This document shows, piece after piece, positions 24,624-31,450 of a stretch of 64,000 bases of DNA; position 1 is the first letter of the stretch; every line of letters starts with the position of its first letter. This DNA is from Spirochaetales bacterium (GTDB lineage Bacteria > Spirochaetota > Spirochaetia > DSM-27196 > Salinispiraceae): NCBI GenBank assembly GCA_009991955.1, contig JAACWS010000013.1, positions 1 through 64,000 on the forward strand, in the 5' to 3' direction. Made by a program: the position numbers and the translations under genes. The notes below the pieces were generated by a model that saw only the letters and a program-made list of their open reading frames with translations, ran no database searches and was not told the DNA's origin.

Positions 24624-25068
24624 ACTCGTTTTCCCCCTGTAACTGACCAGCAAAATCAAAGAGTTCTGCAATCATGGTAATACAAGACCGAAGATCACGA
24701 ACTGTTTCTTTGAAAGCGTAGTAATTGAGCCCGGCAAAGTAAAGCTTGGAGAAAACAGAGAGGACGATTTCCTCATCATCCATTCCAAGGGTGAAATAAC
24801 AGCCGTACTCGTAGGTAATACCCATGACTTCCTCGATACTTCGGCGGATCCTTTCTTGTAAACTCCGAGAAAAGCCAAAGGTGTACCCAATTTCCAGATA
24901 TTTACTTTGGCTATCCACGGTGAGACCAAAAAGATAGTCGTCTTGGGAAAATATCGATGCCCCGTAGCCATCTTCGGCAATTTCTTCCGGTTCTACGTCG
25001 TAGCCCAGTTCTTTTACGAGTATTTCGACTCGGCGGATTCGCTCTCGCATGAGCTTGGAACTATTCAT
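24610..25068 (-). CDS. Small conserved-looking cytosolic protein, unknown
   Basis: A 152-residue acidic protein without signal or membrane segment. The alpha/beta pattern (two helices around a five-strand sheet, with GLTVDSQSKYLEIGYTFGF in the centre) is reminiscent of YbjN or type III chaperone folds, but no motif settles it. The start at ATG 25068 is fixed by the neighbouring repeat: GAGGT of the repeat end (25082-25078) is the only ribosome-binding site, and upstream ATGs lie within the repeat itself. It overlaps the ComFB gene by 14 nt and is probably co-expressed with it, so it may serve the same signalling pathway. Confidence 0.7.
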   Translation of the reverse strand: MNSSKLMRERIRRVEILVKELGYDVEPEEIAEDGYGASIFSQDDYLFGLTVDSQSKYLEIGYTFGFSRSLQERIRRSIEEVMGITYEYGCYFTLGMDDEEIVLSVFSKLYFAGLNYYAFKETVRDLRSCITMIAELFDFAGQLQGENEYGNP

Positions 25069-25073
25069 AAGTT

Positions 25074-25172
25074 GGGGACCTCTAAAATCAGTTATTCCGG
25101 CCAAGTTGGTCATTGCACCGCAATGACTTAAGAATGGGGGATACCCTAGAAAAAAGGTTTTTAGAGGTCCCC
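25074..25172 (+). repeat. Dispersed structured repeat, best-preserved copy
   Basis: The ends GGGGACCTCTAAAA (25074-25087) and TTTTAGAGGTCCCC (25159-25172) are perfectly complementary over 14 bp. The centre holds GTCATTG-CACCG-CAATGAC followed by TTAAG. The copy fills the gap between two minus-strand genes. On the minus strand its last arm provides the AGAGGT ribosome-binding site of the 25068 gene, so closing the element would hide that site. No clear target duplication is visible. Confidence 0.92.
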
Positions 25173-25181
25173 AGTACTAAA

Positions 25182-25210
25182 AGCCTATCCCAGATTGACC
25201 GGGAACGCAA
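25182..25210 (-). promoter_or_regulatory. Candidate promoter at the edge of the repeat (25068 gene)
   Basis: On the minus strand, TTGCGT (25210-25205), 17 nt, TAGGCT (25187-25182), then 9 nt to the repeat edge at 25172. The transcript of the small unknown gene would then carry the whole repeat as its leader. Confidence 0.35.
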
Positions 25211-26495
25211 GTTCTTCAATTTCACTGCCTAAGTCGATAGGTCCCCGGATCTTGGAATACATGTCAACGATTCGTTGGGGCATCGCAAGCCGAATAATCC
25301 GCAGGGTTTGGGTAAAGTCTTCAACTACCCGAGGGGTAAAGACTGTTTTGGTCCCCGGATAAGTAATTTCATCCCCTTTTTTATTCAGTATCGGCATTTG
25401 AATTTCGAAAGACACCGCTTCGGGAATATCGAGTACCAGGTCGTGTTCTTCAAGGGGAATTTGGAGCAAAGTTTGGATTTTTTTTCGTAATTGGCTCTCT
25501 GCCCAACTTCTTTCGGCCATTTTGGTTAGTCTCTGGTGGTGGGGATTCTTGGGGTCGAAGGCCGTTTCACCCGCCAAGCCAAAGAGTATACCTTTCTGGA
25601 CATCTTCGATGAGGCGGAAGGCGGGGACTCCTTTTTTGCTGGTTAGAGAACTGTAAAAGGTTTCGTCATCCAGGTGATACAGTTCTGAAGGCTCGATAGA
25701 CCCCTGGCCAAGACCAAGGTGGAGGGCTTTCTTAATCATTCCAGTAGCGAGACGTACGGTCCTATGCCAATATACCGATCGGTACATGAGATATTTGCTA
25801 AAGAGTAGATGTTCTAACCCAGAAATACCCTGCTCTTCGAGGGCAATGCCCCCCGAGGGAGCAGGCTGAATGCGCGAAAGGATATAGTCTATATCCTGGG
25901 TACCGTAGGGCACGCCACAGAAATAGGCGTCCCGGGTTAGGTAATCTAACTTGTCGGGGTCAAGAGGCCCAGAAAGTATATGTCGAAAAAAGTGCACCTC
26001 CCAGTCGGTCGATTCGATATCCGAGTCCACAATTGCCGCAACCTTTCGGGGTTCGGTTCCTACTTCCTCCTTTATAACCCGGGCAAGGGGTTCAGAAAGC
26101 ACCATTTCGGCGGTAAGAACCTCGTGTTCCTTTAGCGGGAGCTCCTTGAGGCTATGGGTAAAGGGAAAATGACCTAGGTCGTGAACCAGGGCTGCAGTCA
26201 AGAAAGCCTTGCCACCCTCGAGAGTAAAGTGTGGGCACCGGGGACTGGTAAGGAGTTTTTGGAGGATTCGCCGGGCGAGGTAGAATACCCCCATGCTATG
26301 GTTAAATCGGGTGTGGGTAGCACCGGGGTATACCAAATAACTCGGTCCCAGTTGTTTAATTCGGGAAAGTTGTTGAAACTGGGGAGTTCTGGTAACCAAC
26401 AGGAGTCCAGGTGTAAAATAGATATGGTGCCAAACTGGATCTCGCAAGGGTATAGTAAAGTTGTTTTCGAGGTAATCACGTAAATTCTGTGTCAT
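25185..26495 (-). CDS. HD-domain phosphohydrolase (dGTPase-like)
   Basis: A cytosolic 436-residue HD-superfamily metal-dependent hydrolase. HTRFNHSMGV supplies the first histidine, ALVHDLGHFPFTHS the HD pair and a further histidine, and an aspartate follows in DPDKLDYLTRDAYFCG. This arrangement is typical of the dGTPase/SAMHD1-like branch, whose members hydrolyse dNTPs, so a role in nucleotide pools is plausible but not shown. Directly before ATG lie TAGACA and TAGTCT with no Shine-Dalgarno, suggesting a leaderless mRNA. A copy of the dispersed repeat lies upstream and another just downstream. Confidence 0.88.
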   Translation of the reverse strand: MTQNLRDYLENNFTIPLRDPVWHHIYFTPGLLLVTRTPQFQQLSRIKQLGPSYLVYPGATHTRFNHSMGVFYLARRILQKLLTSPRCPHFTLEGGKAFLTAALVHDLGHFPFTHSLKELPLKEHEVLTAEMVLSEPLARVIKEEVGTEPRKVAAIVDSDIESTDWEVHFFRHILSGPLDPDKLDYLTRDAYFCGVPYGTQDIDYILSRIQPAPSGGIALEEQGISGLEHLLFSKYLMYRSVYWHRTVRLATGMIKKALHLGLGQGSIEPSELYHLDDETFYSSLTSKKGVPAFRLIEDVQKGILFGLAGETAFDPKNPHHQRLTKMAERSWAESQLRKKIQTLLQIPLEEHDLVLDIPEAVSFEIQMPILNKKGDEITYPGTKTVFTPRVVEDFTQTLRIIRLAMPQRIVDMYSKIRGPIDLGSEIEELAFPVNLG

Positions 26496-26501
26496 ATTCC
26501 C

Positions 26502-26530
26502 AGACTACCCGGTTGGTGGTTTTCTGTCTA
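26502..26530 (-). promoter_or_regulatory. Promoter of the HD gene (leaderless)
   Basis: On the minus strand, TAGACA (26530-26525), 17 nt, TAGTCT (26507-26502), then 6 nt to ATG at 26495. The -35 box matches consensus at five of six positions and the -10 box at three. Confidence 0.45.
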
Positions 26531-26541
26531 TTCTCTGGTGA

Positions 26542-26638
26542 GGGACCTCTAAAAACTTTGATTCTAGTCTATCCCGCGGTCATAAGTCATTGCGGTGCAA
26601 TGACCAGCTCGGCCAGCAAAATAGATTTGAGAGGTCCA
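26542..26638 (-). repeat. Dispersed structured repeat, inverted copy
   Basis: The reverse complement aligns with the family: CCTCT-rich ends, GTCATTG-CACCG-CAATGAC with CTTA after it, and GTTTTTAGAGGTCCC at the far end. It lies between the divergent HD gene and the membrane protein gene at 26722. On the plus strand TATTCT (26529-26534) is exactly 7 nt before the element, the same geometry seen at fabV, but no -35 box is evident. Confidence 0.88.
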
Positions 26639-26721
26639 CTGGCGAATCATTTTTTGCTATAGTATAGTTCATCGGGCGATTGGTAGAAAAACCTAGATAT
26701 CCCAAAAGGAAAACACGTGTT

Positions 26722-27285
26722 ATGAACCTATGGGCACCCCTAATAACCCGAATAGTAAGTCGCCCTGGACTGAGCCGATCTGGGACATATTTTGGGGTCA
26801 TAATCCTTGGACTTGGGCTAGTAGTAAGTTTTTTCTACGGACAAAATGGATTAACCCAGGCATTTGAGGACGAAAAGCTTTTTGCCCTTCTCGATTTGCC
26901 CTTTGTCCCCCCCTTGCACCGAGGTGAACAGCCCATCGTGAACATAAAGAATCTCTCCAACGACCTCCAAGATTCCTATTCTCGGGTTCGCAGGGCCTTG
27001 AATGGAGAGCCTTTTTCTGTGAATAACGGTCGAGATGGGCTTTTTGGAGGAGTATTTTACGACCTGGTTCGGAGGGATTTTGAATCACTTCTTCCGATTT
27101 TGAGGAAGTTACAAGAAGTTCGAGTGCTAAAAGCCTATGAAAATGACTCAAAAGAGCGTAGTTGGTTTCAAATTGTCCTCTTTTCTGAGCCCGAAACCCT
27201 TCACCTCGTTGTATATTTAGAAAAGGAAGAAAATCTATGGCAAATAACCGGGGTCGATACTGCCTCCTCGAATTGGGAAGAATAG
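26722..27285 (+). CDS. Single-pass membrane protein of unknown function
   Basis: I do not recognise a family. The 187-residue protein has an N-terminal transmembrane helix (GTYFGVIILGLGLVVSFFYG) and a ~145-residue domain beyond it, probably periplasmic, of mixed alpha/beta character with no catalytic motif. I start it at ATG 26722, behind AAAGGA at 26705-26710 (11 nt, rather far); an upstream TTG at 26680 is possible. Overlapping TATAGT boxes at 26658-26668 may be the promoter. The PilZ gene starts 3 nt after its stop, so the two are probably co-transcribed and the protein may act in the same signalling pathway. Confidence 0.7.
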   Translation: MNLWAPLITRIVSRPGLSRSGTYFGVIILGLGLVVSFFYGQNGLTQAFEDEKLFALLDLPFVPPLHRGEQPIVNIKNLSNDLQDSYSRVRRALNGEPFSVNNGRDGLFGGVFYDLVRRDFESLLPILRKLQEVRVLKAYENDSKERSWFQIVLFSEPETLHLVVYLEKEENLWQITGVDTASSNWEE

Positions 27286-27288
27286 CCG

Positions 27289-28533
27289 ATGGCCCATGAA
27301 ATAAAACGAATAGAAAAAGAGTTCGTTTTTAAAACCGTATCCGATGAAGGAGCCGCTGTTTCTGTTCACGTGCGAACCCATCGATACAGGGGTGTTTTTG
27401 ATCCCGTCCATGGGACAAAAATCATTCTCACTATGGAAGAACAACTCACCAAAGAAGTCTTACCCAAGAGGGTGACGTTATTTTTTTTCTTTCGTAGTAC
27501 TCCAATGACCTGCAAGTGTATTGTTCAGTCGATCGAAGGACAAAAAATTCATTTGGAAATGCCCGATCGGGTGTATCGTGATCTTGGCCGGAGTTATGAG
27601 CGGGTCCAACCCGAGGGAAATATTGGGGTAAGTGTTTTACTCGATGGGCAAAGTTTTAAACTCGATTTTCCCAGTTCCGAGTCCTATTACGAAGTTACCG
27701 CACCTCCTTCTTTGGATATAGACTTTAATCCGGCAAAAATTGCCCAGCTTATTCAAGGGTTTCGCGACAAGGTTGCAACTATGGGCTCTGAGAATAAAAT
27801 CATCATGTTCCGAGAACGCAAACAGGAGACGGTTGCAGAAAAACTCATTACGGTCAGCGGCAAGACCCTGTTGCTTCCTTTCGATTCTCTTCGGCAATTT
27901 ACTGACCTCCACCCTAAACAGCGAAACCTGCTCATTACCCAAGACGATCTTATTCGTCTCTTTCGCGAAATAGACATGGACCCGATGACCGGGGTGAATA
28001 CCCTTCGGGCCTACATGGAAAAACGAAAATCTCAGAAGGTATGGCAAGAAATCTACAGTCCTATTCTTTACCGGGAATACGTCGTAGGATACATTCTCTT
28101 GGTAAGGGGAGACGTTCATACTGGTGGCGTGAGTCCCGAGACCCTCGAGTTCCTCATACAGTTTTCTCGTCTATTGGCCTATGCGCTCAAGCAAAACGGA
28201 TATTTCAAAGAAATTCCGGTCCAAGCGGAGTTCAATAATTCCGATCTCATCGATATTTCTGGTTCGGGTATGCTGTTTTCCTACCCCCTCGACGGGCCAG
28301 AACTTAGTCTTTTCATGGATATCGACATTAAGGTGACAACAGACCCGCGGAACGTACCTATTCGTGGACGAATAATGAGAATCTACAGGGACAGTCATAA
28401 TGTGTACGTTGGCCTACAATTTTTAGAACTGAACCAAGAAGATCACGAGTTTCTCCTCTCGTATCTTTACGGAGCCGATTACGATGGAAAAATTGAAGTA
28501 AACGCCCCCGGTTTTGGAGAGGAAGAGGCCTAG
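27289..28533 (+). CDS. PilZ-type c-di-GMP receptor candidate with internal GAF-like domain
   Basis: The N-terminal ~100 residues look like a PilZN/YcgR-like beta domain. RSYER (101-105) fits the RxxxR c-di-GMP motif. The partner motif (D/N)xSxxG appears only at 322-327 (DISGSG), followed by the usual PilZ strands (GRIMRIYRDSHNVYVGLQFLEL). The residues between (about 140-306) resemble a GAF domain, with EIYSPILYREYVVGYILLVR and a closing helix. I infer a PilZ split by a GAF-like insertion, or a shared-motif coincidence. The protein resembles the spirochaetal DUF1577 group. It is cytosolic, 414 residues, and sits 3 nt after a membrane protein gene and 1 nt before the next gene. Confidence 0.75.
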   Translation: MAHEIKRIEKEFVFKTVSDEGAAVSVHVRTHRYRGVFDPVHGTKIILTMEEQLTKEVLPKRVTLFFFFRSTPMTCKCIVQSIEGQKIHLEMPDRVYRDLGRSYERVQPEGNIGVSVLLDGQSFKLDFPSSESYYEVTAPPSLDIDFNPAKIAQLIQGFRDKVATMGSENKIIMFRERKQETVAEKLITVSGKTLLLPFDSLRQFTDLHPKQRNLLITQDDLIRLFREIDMDPMTGVNTLRAYMEKRKSQKVWQEIYSPILYREYVVGYILLVRGDVHTGGVSPETLEFLIQFSRLLAYALKQNGYFKEIPVQAEFNNSDLIDISGSGMLFSYPLDGPELSLFMDIDIKVTTDPRNVPIRGRIMRIYRDSHNVYVGLQFLELNQEDHEFLLSYLYGADYDGKIEVNAPGFGEEEA

Positions 28534-28534
28534 A

Positions 28535-31300
28535 GTGATTTATCTCTTCCTAGAACTACCCTTCGTTACTCAGCTTGAACAACTTCCAGAGACGTCGCTT
28601 CAGGAGTGGCAAGGGGAGTTAGAAGGCGCTGTAGCCGGTAGATGTGAATTATTCCGGAGAACTTCAACTTCGACCTGGGTTCTTAGTTTTCCCCATGTAA
28701 AGGCGAGCCATACCCAGGTTGCGGTAGAGGGGCTACGAGCGGCGATGGCAGTTATGGAGGATTGGAAACCAAGAATTCTAGTCTATCATGGTATTATCGT
28801 GGCCTCGGAAAAACTTGACCAAGCTTCAAAGAGCTTTGAAGACTTTCGTTTACTCTTGCCTCGCCAGAACCACTTTTGGGCCGATAGTACATCGGTGGAA
28901 TTGCTAGGAGCGGAATTTTCTTTCGTTTCCCGGGATAGGGGTCTGTTTCAATTAGATCTCGCCAAAGGAAGGCCCCGACCCCAGGAAGTATTGCCCGAAG
29001 TTACGAGAATTTCGCCAGCGATCGACGATTGGTTTTGGAATAACCCCGATTCGGTAGCTCTTTTCTTGGCAGGACAAAGGGAATATGCTCGAGATTACGC
29101 ACGGCAATTGACCCAGCATTCCCCAACAAAAATTGATGGTGGTACCTTTTACCTTTGGGGCGAGCAAACTAAAGAACCAACCCTCGACCCCCTAATACGC
29201 GCCCTCCGAGCGTGGATCGACTCAGGAAAGTTGGTAGGTGGTAGCCCATCGAAAATTGCACCTTTTTTCTCGCCTTTGTCAAAAGAGCAAGATTCTATTT
29301 CGGTGGAACCGGAAGATTTTTTGTCGAGAGTTCTCGAAACTTATTTTTCAGACCTTGTCGTCGAGTTTTCTCGGGCCCCAGTCCTCATCTTTGTCGACGG
29401 TTGGGCCTTTTTCTCCGAGCGTCTGCGAGAAATAATGGTTCGCTGGCTCTCGCTTGTAACCGAAAGAACTTCCACCAAGATTGTTGTTTGTTTAGGCAGT
29501 GAGCCTCAAGAAGAATTTGAGCGCGAAATGCGACTCTTAAGGGTCCACAGCCAGGTAAAATTACTTTCACTTCACGAGGTTGCAGAGCCCTTTGTAGAAA
29601 GATACTCTCGACTGGACGAAAGTTCTCGGGTTCTTTTAGAAATTCTAAGCATTTGTGATGGAATGTTTAACCTTGACCATCTGGCTCACTTTGCCGAAAT
29701 TTTTGGCATAAATAAACTTTTGGTTCCACAAATGATGAAAGACCTATCCCACCATGGATTGGTCTATACCAGCGATATAGTTGCCGCGACAGGAAAGCCC
29801 ATCGTCCGGAAATCGGTACAAAATACCGTCGCTGATTTTACTCTTTCCCAGTGGGAAGCTGGGTCAATGGTCCTGCTAGGAGCTCATATCCGCCTTGCTT
29901 TTACCGAAGCTGAGGACTGGAAAGCCCTTTTGCGTCTGGGGTACCTGGTGTCTCTTATTGGAAATGCTGAACTGCTCGAATTCATAATTCGACTTCTCGA
30001 GGCTCGAGGGTACCGTGACCGGGAGACGGGGGATGTATACGAAGTCCTGGCCCGGTTGTTGAAAGGGGAGTTGCAGCTTCTGTCGAATCAAATCGATGAG
30101 GCTGATCGTAGTTCACTCGCCCTCGATCAAACCCCCTTTCATGAAGACTGGGAATCAATTGATGGGTATCGGTGCCTTTTAAATAGTCGAATAAGCTATT
30201 CTCTTCATCGCTGGGACACAGGAGTTCAAGAGGTAAAGAATTCCTTAGTGATTTTTCAAAAGCTCGAAGATCAGTTAGGAAGATTTTTGGGGCTTATGGT
30301 CTACGGAGAAATAATCTTTGCCAAGAATAAACTTCAGGATGCCAAGGAGTATTTTCAGATTGCGACTCGGCAGGCCGAAGACCTGGGATTGGGATGGTTA
30401 GTTACCCTCTCCAGAGTGTACGAGCTCTTAGCAAATTGTGCCCATGGATTTCATAGTCGAAGTCTCAATTTTTTTGCGGGAGAAGAACCCCTGGATCAGA
30501 GACTCTACAGGATTGGCTTGACCCGTTGGGCCTACACGGCTCGCTTTTATTGGGGACGAATTCTCCAACTTCTTGGCGACTATCCCCAGGCCCAAGAAGT
30601 ATTTAGCCTCGATGGTCTTCCAACCGGTTCAATTGAACTTACAAAATGGGAAGGTACAGAACCGTGGAAACACCTCATGAGCGTCTGGGCTGCCCGAAAT
30701 CGATCGTTCATCGATCCGGTAAAAGGACTCCAGGAATTAGAATTTTGTTCCCAGGAGTATCCGGAGTACGCATTTTTCTTCGCAGAATCTGCATTTCTCA
30801 ATCAACAAACCGAAAAAGCCCTACAAATTCTCACTACTCCTCGGGCTGAACTACCTCTCGACCATGTGATGGTAATATGGCGGCCCCAACCTTTTGGGGG
30901 CTATACCCTCTTAGAAGATCACTTTATTGGAAATGCCGTAGGATTTCGGGTCGTCGATAATTTGACAAGTGGCTTTACAGGGTTTCTACGTGCCCAGGTT
31001 GGCCAGGTGCAAGAGGGTTCCCAGGAGCTATTTCAGTTGTGTCGTCAGCGTACCCTTGCCCAAGGAGACCCCTTCTATCATTGGTACTTGAGCTGGTACG
31101 AGTCTGTATTACAAATGTTAAACAACACGGTATACGAAGCATCGGTTGAGGATCACAGTACAGTACTAGGTAGGGCCATAAAAGCGATGCAAGAACGATC
31201 GGCTAAAATTGAAGACCCGGCCCATAGGCGGATTTTTTTATCTCTTGAAATGGTCAATAAACAACTCATCGCCAAGGGGCGTAAGCACAACCTTATTTGA
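28535..31300 (+). CDS. Degenerate AAA/STAND-like regulator with TPR-like helices
   Basis: A 921-residue cytosolic protein. The first ~150 residues have the strand/helix pattern of a class III cyclase domain but lack its metal aspartates. The next ~250 resemble an AAA/STAND ATPase: where the P-loop should be is LFLAGQREYARDYARQ, without GxxxxGK(S/T), while a Walker-B-like LIFVDGW remains. The rest is helical repeat, TPR-like (EIIFAKNKLQDAKEYFQIA). I infer a non-hydrolysing descendant of cyclase-ATPase-TPR signalling proteins. The GTG at 28535 is preferred because GGAAGAGG (28521-28528) lies 6 nt upstream, whereas the TTG at 28514 lies in the upstream gene. It follows the PilZ gene by 1 nt, so they probably act together. 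Confidence 0.65.
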   Translation: MIYLFLELPFVTQLEQLPETSLQEWQGELEGAVAGRCELFRRTSTSTWVLSFPHVKASHTQVAVEGLRAAMAVMEDWKPRILVYHGIIVASEKLDQASKSFEDFRLLLPRQNHFWADSTSVELLGAEFSFVSRDRGLFQLDLAKGRPRPQEVLPEVTRISPAIDDWFWNNPDSVALFLAGQREYARDYARQLTQHSPTKIDGGTFYLWGEQTKEPTLDPLIRALRAWIDSGKLVGGSPSKIAPFFSPLSKEQDSISVEPEDFLSRVLETYFSDLVVEFSRAPVLIFVDGWAFFSERLREIMVRWLSLVTERTSTKIVVCLGSEPQEEFEREMRLLRVHSQVKLLSLHEVAEPFVERYSRLDESSRVLLEILSICDGMFNLDHLAHFAEIFGINKLLVPQMMKDLSHHGLVYTSDIVAATGKPIVRKSVQNTVADFTLSQWEAGSMVLLGAHIRLAFTEAEDWKALLRLGYLVSLIGNAELLEFIIRLLEARGYRDRETGDVYEVLARLLKGELQLLSNQIDEADRSSLALDQTPFHEDWESIDGYRCLLNSRISYSLHRWDTGVQEVKNSLVIFQKLEDQLGRFLGLMVYGEIIFAKNKLQDAKEYFQIATRQAEDLGLGWLVTLSRVYELLANCAHGFHSRSLNFFAGEEPLDQRLYRIGLTRWAYTARFYWGRILQLLGDYPQAQEVFSLDGLPTGSIELTKWEGTEPWKHLMSVWAARNRSFIDPVKGLQELEFCSQEYPEYAFFFAESAFLNQQTEKALQILTTPRAELPLDHVMVIWRPQPFGGYTLLEDHFIGNAVGFRVVDNLTSGFTGFLRAQVGQVQEGSQELFQLCRQRTLAQGDPFYHWYLSWYESVLQMLNNTVYEASVEDHSTVLGRAIKAMQERSAKIEDPAHRRIFLSLEMVNKQLIAKGRKHNLI

Positions 31301-31306
31301 CCCTGC

Positions 31307-31323
31307 GGGGACCTCCTAAAATC
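31307..31323 (+). repeat. Solo end of the dispersed repeat
   Basis: GGGGACCTCCTAAAATC matches the canonical left end GGGGACCTCTAAAATC with one extra C. No right end or central hairpin follows. The tRNA promoter -35 box begins at 31325, 1 nt beyond it. Confidence 0.65.
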
Positions 31324-31324
31324 G

Positions 31325-31353
31325 TTGACATAAAATGGGTACCTGGGTATAGT
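31325..31353 (+). promoter_or_regulatory. tRNA-Met promoter
   Basis: A perfect TTGACA (31325-31330), 17-nt spacer and TATAGT (31348-31353). Transcription should begin near 31360, about 13 nt before the tRNA. It is the best sigma70-type promoter in the window. Confidence 0.88.
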
Positions 31354-31372
31354 CTCCCTCGTCTTATCGTAT

Positions 31373-31445
31373 GGCGGCGTAGCTCAGTAGGTAGAGCAAA
31401 CGGCTCATATCCGTTCGGTCAGGGGTTCAAATCCCTTCGCCGCTA
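31373..31445 (+). tRNA. tRNA-Met (anticodon CAT, probably elongator)
   Basis: The cloverleaf folds by eye: acceptor GGCGGCG with CGCCGCT (one G-T at the end), D stem GCTC/GAGC, anticodon stem AACGG/CCGTT with loop CTCATAT, T stem AGGGG/CCCTT and loop TTCAAAT. Discriminator A at 31445; CCA is not encoded. It lacks the initiator features (three G-C pairs beside the anticodon loop and an unpaired first base pair), so elongator Met is likely. A CAT anticodon could also be tRNA-Ile2 with lysidine, though the body resembles Met. A T-run follows directly, and a fuller terminator lies at 31475-31520. Confidence 0.93.
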
Positions 31446-31450
31446 TTTTT

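Noticed and set aside
24624-24671. Longer start for the ComFB protein at 24671
   Set aside because: The extra 16 residues precede the ComFB domain, lie in the upstream gene and have no ribosome-binding site, while ATG 24623 has a GGGGG-containing site.
25074-25172. Repeat family as an ordinary insertion sequence or REP element
   Set aside because: No copy contains or lies beside a transposase or REP-associated tyrosine transposase, and no constant flanking duplication was seen; copies are shorter than IS and longer than usual REP. A MITE origin remains possible.
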